Origin: Patescibacteria group bacterium
GTDB lineage: Bacteria; Patescibacteriota; Minisyncoccia; Phycocordibacterales; PALSA-1337
Length of the DNA: 10,918 nucleotides
NCBI GenBank assembly: GCA_004298345.1
Contig: SCTV01000034.1
Coordinates: forward strand, 1-10,918
Direction: 5' to 3'
Shown here: in pieces, positions 6,181 to 10,918 of the stretch
How positions within the stretch are numbered: position 1 is the stretch's first letter
How the letters are laid out: each line of letters opens with the position of its first letter
The notes under the pieces: generated by a model
Told to the model about the DNA's origin: nothing
Databases searched by the model: none
The model's input: only the letters and a program-made list of their open reading frames with translations
Translations under genes and position numbers: made by a program

Positions 6181-6873
6181 ATGAAATTTTTCAAAACTTT
6201 TAAAAGATCTGTGGCTGTGCCGATAGTTGGCAGTGAGCTAGACCAGCAGACGGCCGATCGACTCGACAGAATAAACCGTGAACTCAGAGCCGGTTTTGAT
6301 TTTATTCGACCGTATCAAAAGTCAGTTTCTTTTTTTGGATCCGCTCGATTTGATGAAAATAATAAACACTATAAATATGCGTGCGAAATCGCAAAAAATA
6401 TAGTCACCGAGCTCGGCTACGCAGTAGTCACCGGTGGCGGCCACGGCATTATGGAAGCAGCCAACAAAGGCGCGAGCGAAGCTGGTGGAGTTTCTCTAGG
6501 AGTGACTATCAAGCTTCCCCACGAACAGCATCTCAACCAATACGTTCAAAAATCTATCAACTGCAACTATTTTTTCACTCGAAAAGTAATTCTCGCCTTC
6601 TCCGCCGAAGCATACATCTTTTTTCCTGGAGGTTTTGGTACCCTCGATGAATTTTTTGGCATTCTCACACTTATCCAGACACATAAGATTCCAAAAGTAC
6701 CACTTATTCTTGTTGGTAAAGACTACTGGGAACCGCTTCAAGAAACTATTTTCAAAGATTTATACGAAGAGCACGGTACTATTAGCAAGAATGACATGCG
6801 TGCTTATACCATTACTGATGATCCAAAAGAAATTCTAGAGATTGTGCGGAAAGCACCTATGAGGAAGGAGTAG
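6181..6873 (+). CDS. LOG-family protein (Rossmann-fold nucleotide-binding, TIGR00730-like)
   Basis: LOG-family enzymes release free cytokinin-type bases by cleaving nucleoside 5'-monophosphates. Many bacterial members act as general nucleotide 5'-monophosphate nucleosidases in purine/pyrimidine turnover; the substrate here is not known. From ATG 6181 the protein is 230 aa, normal for the family. The Rossmann core starts at VSFFGSAR (49-56). The signature GGGHGIMEAANKGA (85-98) and PGGFGTLDEFF (149-159, with catalytic-type E157) are complete, and R134 in FFTRK is the conserved Arg. Residues 1-48 are an N-terminal helical extension that holds no motif. There is no signal peptide, so it is cytosolic. 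It is a single-gene unit: leaderless promoter in front, and a new promoter 20 nt past the stop codon. I see no terminator between it and the next gene. Confidence 0.92.
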   Translation: MKFFKTFKRSVAVPIVGSELDQQTADRLDRINRELRAGFDFIRPYQKSVSFFGSARFDENNKHYKYACEIAKNIVTELGYAVVTGGGHGIMEAANKGASEAGGVSLGVTIKLPHEQHLNQYVQKSINCNYFFTRKVILAFSAEAYIFFPGGFGTLDEFFGILTLIQTHKIPKVPLILVGKDYWEPLQETIFKDLYEEHGTISKNDMRAYTITDDPKEILEIVRKAPMRKE

Positions 6874-6892
6874 ATTTAGCCAGTTCTAAATC

Positions 6893-6920
6893 TTGACTTT
6901 ATACTACTTTATGGTAGTGT
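6893..6920 (+). promoter_or_regulatory. Promoter of the 6957-7472 gene
   Basis: TTGACT (6893-6898), 16 nt, then extended -10 TGG-TAGTGT (TAGTGT 6915-6920). The start would be near 6927, inside the palindrome at 6924-6938. TATACT at 6900-6905 is a competing -10. Confidence 0.5.
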
Positions 6921-6923
6921 TTT

Positions 6924-6938
6924 GGTTGATAATCAACC
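6924..6938 (+). promoter_or_regulatory. Palindrome over the predicted transcription start
   Basis: GGTTGAT-A-ATCAACC is a perfect 15-nt palindrome with a one-base centre, placed directly after the -10 box. The position suits a repressor operator. As RNA its tiny loop would make only a weak hairpin. Confidence 0.4.
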
Positions 6939-6940
6939 CC

Positions 6941-6950
6941 AGGAAAGGAG
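6941..6950 (+). promoter_or_regulatory. Strong Shine-Dalgarno sequence
   Basis: AGGAAAGGAG, six bases before ATG 6957. It is the only textbook ribosome binding site in front of a confirmed gene in this window; the other genes are leaderless or lack one. Confidence 0.8.
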
Positions 6951-6956
6951 TTTGAT

Positions 6957-7472
6957 ATGATCTTTAGCACGGAAAGTATACGGGAAACAACAGAAGCTGA
7001 TCGGAAATTACTCTCCGAAATCGCCGACATTTTGAAAGGAGTAGTACGGACAGCTCAAGAAACCTTGTCTGAAAAAGCCTCGAGCCAGTTCACTGTTGGA
7101 TGCCACACTGTCTGCCGAGCACTGCAACAGGTAATCGGAAAAGACCGGATCACTGTGGTGGACGGATTTTACCTCGGCCTCGACACAAAAAATGATGCCG
7201 GTGAGATACAGTTATTCCAATGTGAACACTCTTGGCTTTTAACCTCGAGTGGGGCGATCATCGATCCACATCCCACAGGTTTGGTTGGAATAATGCCACT
7301 CTGTCCGATTCTGGTCGTAAACAAAGGCCCTCGTCGAGTATTCGGAGGTAACCACTACATATCGGATCCGTCTGTGACCGCAAAACTAGGCAATCGAGCG
7401 ACATGGCGGGAGAGTTCCCTTCTCGCAAGAATCATGCTCATGTCCAAAAACCGAAAACCGCAAGGTAAGTAA
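6957..7472 (+). CDS. Small protein with likely Cys-His-Asp (papain/transglutaminase-like) active site
   Basis: 171 aa, not a family that I can name. Residues 1-45 look like two amphipathic helices. GCHTVCRALQQVI (48-60) has the form of an active-site Cys at the start of a helix (C49, or C53). EHSWL (90-94) with H91, followed by GAIIDPHP (99-106) with D103, completes the order C-H-D with a strand-turn-strand between H and D. This spacing is seen in transglutaminase-like and papain-fold thiol enzymes. A hydrolase, protease or acyl-transfer role is therefore inferred, and the substrate is unknown. There is no signal peptide or membrane span, so it is probably cytosolic. It has its own promoter, a palindromic operator candidate, a strong ribosome binding site and a terminator, so it is a well-isolated, possibly regulated unit. 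It is convergent with dnaB. Confidence 0.75.
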   Translation: MIFSTESIRETTEADRKLLSEIADILKGVVRTAQETLSEKASSQFTVGCHTVCRALQQVIGKDRITVVDGFYLGLDTKNDAGEIQLFQCEHSWLLTSSGAIIDPHPTGLVGIMPLCPILVVNKGPRRVFGGNHYISDPSVTAKLGNRATWRESSLLARIMLMSKNRKPQGK

Positions 7473-7539
7473 GTTTTTTTATTTTAATCCAAGCACAAAA
7501 TTCCCCGTCAGCTTGTTGCGAGGAGCTTCATTTACCAGT

Positions 7540-7568
7540 CCCCGTGGCGAGCACGCCACGGGGTTTTT
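7540..7568 (+). terminator. Intrinsic terminator of the 6957-7472 gene
   Basis: CCCCGTGGCG (7540-7549) and CGCCACGGGG (7554-7563) form a perfect 10-bp GC-rich stem with an AGCA loop, followed by TTTTT. It lies 67 nt after the stop codon. On the minus strand it lacks a T-tail, so it would not serve dnaB efficiently. Confidence 0.9.
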
Positions 7569-7615
7569 GAAAATTGATACTTTTAAAATGAAACTTATTT
7601 TTCTTCTAATCTTAC

Positions 7616-8998
7616 TTAAAAATTCGCCCCTTTATCAAAATCACCGAAATCACTTTTCTCTATACTCATAAAGCTTGTCTTCTTGTCATCAAAGAAGAGC
7701 TCGGCCACACCAGTCGGTCCATTTCGATGCTTTTCTATCAAAATTTCGGCAATACCCTTTTTATCTGAATTTTCATTGTACTTATCCTCGCGATGAATAA
7801 ACATCACCACATCCGCATCCTGTTCAATAGATCCTGAGTCTCGCAAGTCCGAAAGTCGGGGCTTGCCTCCTCTCTGCTCTACCGCTCGAGAAAGCTGTGA
7901 CAGCGCAATCACCGGCACATCAAGCTCACGAGCAAGATTTTTGAGCGATCGAGAAATCTCGGTCACTTGTTGCACCACGTTGTCAGAATGGCGACTGGTA
8001 GTCGGCACCATAAGTTGCAGGTAGTCCACAATAATGAGCCCGAGTCCTTTTTCACTCTTGAGCCGGCGAGCAATCGCGCGCATTTTCAAAATATTATTTC
8101 CTGGCTGATCGTCGATATAGATCGGGGCCTTAGACAATTTGTCCATCGCATCACGAATTCGTCCGAAATCACTTTCAATAGAGAGATTTTGTCCGGTACG
8201 AATCTTCCACGAATCGACCTGTGATTCAGCTGAGAGCATTCTATCTACTAGCTGTTGAGAGCTCATTTCGAGAGAAAAGATACCTACAGGAATATTGTGA
8301 TTGATAGCGGTCTTGCGAGCGATATCGAGTGCAAGAGAAGTCTTACCCATACTTGGTCTCGCTGCGAGAATAATGAGATCAGATTTTTGAAAACCAGCGA
8401 GCTTGTTGTCCAGCTCTCTAAAACCAGTCGGCACACCACGCATTTCATCCTTTGTTTTATGCAAACGGTCAATTCTATCCCACGCTTCACCGAGAGTGTC
8501 TTTAATTTCCACAAATTTACTCGAGCCGGAATAGTTGGTCACTTCAAAAATCTTTTTTTCCGCTCGGTCTAGGAGATCTTCGAGCTCAGAAGCCTCGTCG
8601 AAACCAAGCTCACCAATATGCTCGGCTGCCTCGATCAGGCTTCGCATCATATGCTTTTTCTCTACAATTTCGGCATAATGTTTGGCATTAGTGGATGAAG
8701 GTACCGCATTTACCATCTCCGTGAGGAAGCTCGCACCTCCCACTTGCTCGAGTTGCTCCTTTTCTTTGAGACGAGACGAGAGCGAGAGGAGATCTATCGG
8801 TGTACCTTTGCTAAAAAGCTCGAGCATTGTCTTCCAGATACTTCGATGTTTCTCGACATAAAAAGAGTGGGCACCAACTACATCCATCACCTCATTGATT
8901 GCATCCGGACGGATCATGATAGAACCAAGTAAAGCCTTCTCCGCCTCAATGCTTTGTGGCGGGATGCGTAGTGGCGCCGGTCGTACTGTTTTTTGCAT
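7616..8998 (-). CDS. dnaB: Replicative DNA helicase DnaB
   Basis: Hexameric 5'-3' helicase that unwinds DNA ahead of the replisome and recruits primase. At 460 aa it has the usual length, with no intein. Residues about 12-110 are the N-terminal DnaB domain (IPPQSIEAEKALLGSIM). A linker of about 150-185 follows, then the RecA-like motor. Walker A is ARPSMGKTS (213-221; K219, T220), preceded by PTGFRELDNKLAGF (190-203). SLEMS is at 242-246 and Walker B is LIIVDYLQLM (321-330; D325). SQLSRAVE (367-374), DLRDSGSIEQDAD (384-396) and KHRNGPTG (423-430) are the remaining conserved motor motifs. The start is fixed by a TGC-TAGAAT -10 element ending six bases before ATG 8998, so the mRNA should be leaderless. 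It is divergent from recR across a 105-bp gap. I see no clear terminator after the stop at 7616. Confidence 0.97.
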   Translation of the reverse strand: MQKTVRPAPLRIPPQSIEAEKALLGSIMIRPDAINEVMDVVGAHSFYVEKHRSIWKTMLELFSKGTPIDLLSLSSRLKEKEQLEQVGGASFLTEMVNAVPSSTNAKHYAEIVEKKHMMRSLIEAAEHIGELGFDEASELEDLLDRAEKKIFEVTNYSGSSKFVEIKDTLGEAWDRIDRLHKTKDEMRGVPTGFRELDNKLAGFQKSDLIILAARPSMGKTSLALDIARKTAINHNIPVGIFSLEMSSQQLVDRMLSAESQVDSWKIRTGQNLSIESDFGRIRDAMDKLSKAPIYIDDQPGNNILKMRAIARRLKSEKGLGLIIVDYLQLMVPTTSRHSDNVVQQVTEISRSLKNLARELDVPVIALSQLSRAVEQRGGKPRLSDLRDSGSIEQDADVVMFIHREDKYNENSDKKGIAEILIEKHRNGPTGVAELFFDDKKTSFMSIEKSDFGDFDKGANF

Positions 8999-9004
8999 AG
9001 AGTT

Positions 9005-9013
9005 ATTCTAGCA
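9005..9013 (-). promoter_or_regulatory. Leaderless promoter (extended -10) of dnaB
   Basis: On the minus strand TGC-TAGAAT ends at 9005, six bases before ATG 8998. Candidate -35 sequences such as TTGCGA are at short spacing (15 nt). The position matches the LOG, recR and rluF-like promoters. Confidence 0.6.
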
Positions 9014-9087
9014 CGCCCTCTCTATTCGCAAGTATTGAAAGTAGGAAAAATCTGTGTCTAACCTGTGTACAAATAGTCGATATGATT

Positions 9088-9096
9088 TGCTATACT
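9088..9096 (+). promoter_or_regulatory. Leaderless promoter (extended -10) of recR
   Basis: TGC-TATACT (TATACT 9091-9096) ends seven bases before ATG 9104. No strong -35 is visible, as expected when an extended -10 carries the recognition. The element is identical to that of the LOG gene. Confidence 0.65.
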
Positions 9097-9103
9097 AGTC
9101 CGC

Positions 9104-9730
9104 ATGGATTCAATACATTCGCTGATACAGTATTTTACCGAGTTGCCTGGTGTGGGCCCAAGACAAGCAAAAAGATTTGTATATTTTCTACTCAGTCGCA
9201 ATGGGCGATACTTAGATGAGATGTGTCGGCTGATTCAAGAGCTCAAAAACACGATTCGTACGTGTGGTGAATGTTTTCGTTTCTTCCCCAATGATGTGCG
9301 TGGTGAGCTCGTCTGTTCTATTTGTAAGAATAAAAATAGAGATAGCGCGAGCCTGATGGTGGTTTGTCGCGATGTTGATTTTGAGACTATCGAAAAGAAT
9401 CATATCTATAATGGCAAATATTTTATCCTCGGTGGTACTGTGCCAGTACTCGAAAAAACACCAGAAAAGAAAATCCGCCTGAACGAACTTTTGGCCACTG
9501 TCGAAAAAAGAGCAGTGAGCAATGGGCTGAAAGAAATTATTTTTGCCATGAGTGTAAATCCTGAGGGAGAAAATACATTGGACTTTTTAAAACAATCTCT
9601 GACCCCGCTTGCACAAAAATATAGCCTCACGATGAGCGCGCTCGGTCGTGGACTTTCTACTGGTACCGAGCTTGAATATTCTGATAGCGATACGATTAAA
9701 AATGCGCTCAAGAATAGAGTTTCGAATTAA
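9104..9730 (+). CDS. recR: Recombination mediator protein RecR
   Basis: Works with RecO (and RecF) to load RecA on single-stranded DNA at gaps during recombinational repair. It is 208 aa, close to the usual 195-205. The helix-hairpin-helix motif is ELPGVGPRQAKRF (13-25). The four-cysteine zinc finger is C54-xx-C57 and C71-xx-C74. The Toprim domain follows from about 83 (LMVVCRDVDFETIE), with YFILGG (106-111). ELEYSDSDTIKNALKNR (189-205) is a variant of the usual conserved C-terminal LEYaD motif. The Toprim motif VVCRDVD departs slightly from the common V-E-D spelling. dnaX and ybaB, frequent partners of recR elsewhere, are not adjacent. The start is set by the leaderless promoter. A MITE-like element follows the stop codon by about 13 nt. 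Confidence 0.95.
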   Translation: MDSIHSLIQYFTELPGVGPRQAKRFVYFLLSRNGRYLDEMCRLIQELKNTIRTCGECFRFFPNDVRGELVCSICKNKNRDSASLMVVCRDVDFETIEKNHIYNGKYFILGGTVPVLEKTPEKKIRLNELLATVEKRAVSNGLKEIIFAMSVNPEGENTLDFLKQSLTPLAQKYSLTMSALGRGLSTGTELEYSDSDTIKNALKNRVSN

Positions 9731-9743
9731 TAGGCGCTTATTA

Positions 9744-9843
9744 TTCTCCCTTTCTTAAAGGGAGCAGACGTTAGTCGAGGGATTTTGACTTCTAAATCCC
9801 TCCGCGCCAGAATACTGTCGGTGCTCCCTTTACAAAGGGAGAA
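9744..9843. mobile_element. MITE-like inverted-repeat element, about 100 bp
   Basis: The ends are inverted repeats of about 22 bp: TTCTCCCTTT-ctt-AAAGGGAGCA (9744-9766) against TGCTCCCTTT-ac-AAAGGGAGAA (9822-9843). Each arm is itself a hairpin. Between them GAGGGATTT (9777-9785) pairs with AAATCCCTC (9794-9802). TA flanks the element on both sides (9742-9743 and 9844-9845), as expected for a TA target duplication of Tc1/mariner or IS630-type transposition. It is too short to code for protein and would need a transposase in trans. The arms may also act as a weak end for recR mRNA. Confidence 0.65.
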
Positions 9844-9897
9844 TAACCCCATTCCACCCCTCTACAGAGCCACAAAATATCGATTCTGCCTAGGTAC

Positions 9898-9927
9898 TTG
9901 ACATTTAGGTACATAGTATGCTATAAT
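9898..9927 (+). promoter_or_regulatory. Near-consensus promoter for a structured leader RNA
   Basis: TTGACA (9898-9903), 18 nt, TATAAT (9922-9927): both hexamers are perfect, with TATGC in front of the -10. It is the best promoter in the window. The start is near 9934. The first plausible start codon of the downstream gene is at 10086 or 10164, leaving 150-230 nt of leader. Confidence 0.8.
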
Positions 9928-9961
9928 AGATACAGGAAGGTAAATGCTGGCTCTTTGATAC

Positions 9962-10075
9962 TTGTTCGCCGACAGAATAGTGTGTGGGAGATCCGCAGGT
10001 AGTAATTGCTCAACTAATTGATTTTTTACGCAATGTACCTCGCATCTCTCCCCCACTCTTCTGTCGTGTGAACAA
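9962..10075 (+). ncRNA. Long imperfect hairpin, leader or free-standing RNA
   Basis: Two arms, 9962-10009 and 10030-10075, pair over nearly their whole length. Segments include TTGTTCGC/GTGAACAA (one G-U), CGACAGAA/TTCTGTCG, AGTG/CACT, GGGAGAT/ATCTCTCC (imperfect), AGGTA/TACCT and ATTGC/GCAAT. The 20-nt loop contains TCAA-ctaa-TTGA. It starts about 28 nt after the predicted start of a near-consensus promoter. No T-run follows, so it is not a terminator. It does not match SRP RNA, tmRNA, 6S RNA or a riboswitch that I know. It could be a cis-acting leader of the 10164 gene or an independent RNA. Confidence 0.5.
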
Positions 10076-10163
10076 CAATACACACATGCGACAGGTCTTG
10101 TGCTCACGCGAGCATGAGAGGCACGATTCAGTATTCAGAAACGTCCGAAACGAAAGAAATCCT

Positions 10164-10918
10164 ATGACGCTCCTCACCTCTATCTCGGAAGCCCTGGAAA
10201 AAGCGATCCAGGCAAAACAGGTTGTGGGTCAATGCAGCCTCCAAGACCCAACCCTCACCCAGATCCTCATCAAACAAAACTTCTTGGACGACCGTCACGA
10301 ACGGCTCGGAAAAGAAGTGGATGAGAAGATCCAACGCCGCCCCCACGTGGACATGAAAAAGTTCCAGGGCGCAGGTTACGTAGATCGCGGGGTCCAGGTC
10401 GTCGTTGGTCACAACATCCGGACGAGCAATCTCCGGGTGGGCCTGACCAACAACAACTGGCGCCTCGTGGACATCTACAAGACTGAGGGCTTCGTCTCGG
10501 TCGATCCTCGCAACCGCCGTGGACCACAGGTGAAGAAGATCACCGTGGTCCAGGAGTGGCGCCGGATTGATGACGTCGATGACGGCATCCGCCCGAACGC
10601 TCTGTGGATGGACCCCGCCACACTCGCCGCGAAATCCGCTGAAAAGGACGCTCTGCCGAAGATCAAGGTGCTTGCACCCGAAGTCCTCGACCTCGTCCGC
10701 GAGTTGAACAACCGCCGGAAGTGGAAAAACTGCTTCGTCTGGCTGAACCCCCCGGGGCTCTATCCGAGCACCGATCCCACAAAGCTCGAGGAGCAAAAAA
10801 ATAGCATCCTCACCATCAACCTCCGCGGTCCCAGCTGGGATCAGGAAGCTGAAGAGGCGGCCACCTCGCTCGTAGTGCACGACCACCAGCTCATGGTGAT
10901 CGACAACCTCCCGCCCGG
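10164..10918 (+). CDS. GC-rich orphan protein, C-terminus cut by window edge
   Basis: Reading from ATG 10164 gives 251 open codons to the right edge. I do not recognise the protein. Strong GC bias (65% in the line 10561-10620), with C or G in most third positions of this frame, favours the plus-strand reading over the equally long open frame on the minus strand. Residues 1-20 look helical. About 44-64 is charged (RHERLGKEVDEKIQRR). From about 76 the pattern looks like mixed alpha/beta: VQVVVGHNIRT, NNNWRLVDIYKTEGFVSVDP, KKITVVQEWRRI, then KNCFVWLNPPGLYP (191-204) and ATSLVVHDHQLMVIDNLP near the edge. There is no signal peptide or membrane span. The frame stays open upstream to an ATG at 10086 and beyond, so a 26-residue longer N-terminus is possible. 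Neither start has a good Shine-Dalgarno sequence. Confidence 0.6.
   Translation, partial: MTLLTSISEALEKAIQAKQVVGQCSLQDPTLTQILIKQNFLDDRHERLGKEVDEKIQRRPHVDMKKFQGAGYVDRGVQVVVGHNIRTSNLRVGLTNNNWRLVDIYKTEGFVSVDPRNRRGPQVKKITVVQEWRRIDDVDDGIRPNALWMDPATLAAKSAEKDALPKIKVLAPEVLDLVRELNNRRKWKNCFVWLNPPGLYPSTDPTKLEEQKNSILTINLRGPSWDQEAEEAATSLVVHDHQLMVIDNLPP

Noticed and set aside
9862..10107. 81-codon minus-strand frame over the promoter and long hairpin
   Set aside because: It would need the near-consensus promoter and the paired arms to be coding by accident; the protein is Cys/His/Tyr-rich with no familiar pattern.
9731..10163. SRP RNA or another standard RNA gene near recR
   Set aside because: SRP RNA genes lie near recR in some bacteria, but the conserved apical loop and GGAAGCA-type motifs are absent; the structures are better read as a MITE and a long hairpin.
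10128..10886. 252-codon open frame on the minus strand
   Set aside because: It lies opposite the plus-strand gene. High GC opens antisense frames, and the plus frame has the matching promoter and runs on past the window edge.
1..10918. CRISPR array, tRNA or rRNA genes
   Set aside because: I found no regularly spaced direct repeats, no cloverleaf with a T-loop GGTTCRA pattern and no rRNA-like sequence on either strand.

Overview
The window looks like a chromosomal fragment of a Candidate Phyla Radiation (Patescibacteria, probably Parcubacteria-type) bacterium. That assignment is inference from gene style, not from a marker gene. It rests on compact, mostly single-gene transcription units, a low-to-moderate GC housekeeping background, several core genes that appear to be transcribed without a leader, a tRNA-guanine transglycosylase with an insert after the DSGG motif, and a scatter of unrecognised single genes. 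The standard genetic code fits: all nine complete genes end in TAA or TAG, and none contains or ends in TGA.

Layout, left to right. 1-757 (-) is the N-terminal part of an M28-type zinc peptidase running off the left edge. 869-1882 (-) is a GC-rich orphan gene with a hairpin in its leader and an intrinsic terminator after it. 1883-2402 has no protein gene that I trust; it holds three hairpins and a possible small minus-strand RNA. 2403-3638 (-) is tgt and 3688-4236 (-) is a membrane-anchored FKBP prolyl isomerase, with a terminator-type hairpin between them. 4237-4442 is a divergent control region holding a set of hairpins that can pair in two alternative ways. 4443-5273 (+) is an RluF-like pseudouridine synthase. 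5343-6041 (+) is a second GC-rich orphan. 6181-6873 (+) is a LOG-family protein. 6957-7472 (+) is a small protein with a likely Cys-His-Asp papain/transglutaminase-like active site. 7616-8998 (-) is the replicative helicase gene dnaB, divergent from recR at 9104-9730 (+). A MITE-like inverted-repeat element (about 9744-9843) follows recR. Then come a near-consensus promoter, a roughly 114-nt imperfect hairpin, and a third GC-rich orphan that runs off the right edge.

The recognisable genes are housekeeping: replication (dnaB), recombinational repair (recR), tRNA and rRNA modification (tgt, rluF-like), extracytoplasmic protein folding (FKBP) and nucleotide metabolism (LOG). They do not form one operon; each seems to have its own promoter or, for tgt, to depend on read-through. 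The most striking pattern is a split in expression signals. Four core genes (rluF-like, LOG, dnaB, recR) share an extended -10 element, TGC-TAnnnT, whose last base lies 6-7 nt before the ATG, so their mRNAs should be leaderless. The accessory genes instead have TTGAC-type -35 boxes, untranslated leaders with hairpins or, in one case, a strong Shine-Dalgarno sequence. The structured leaders and the three GC-rich orphans are the parts most likely to hold something undescribed.
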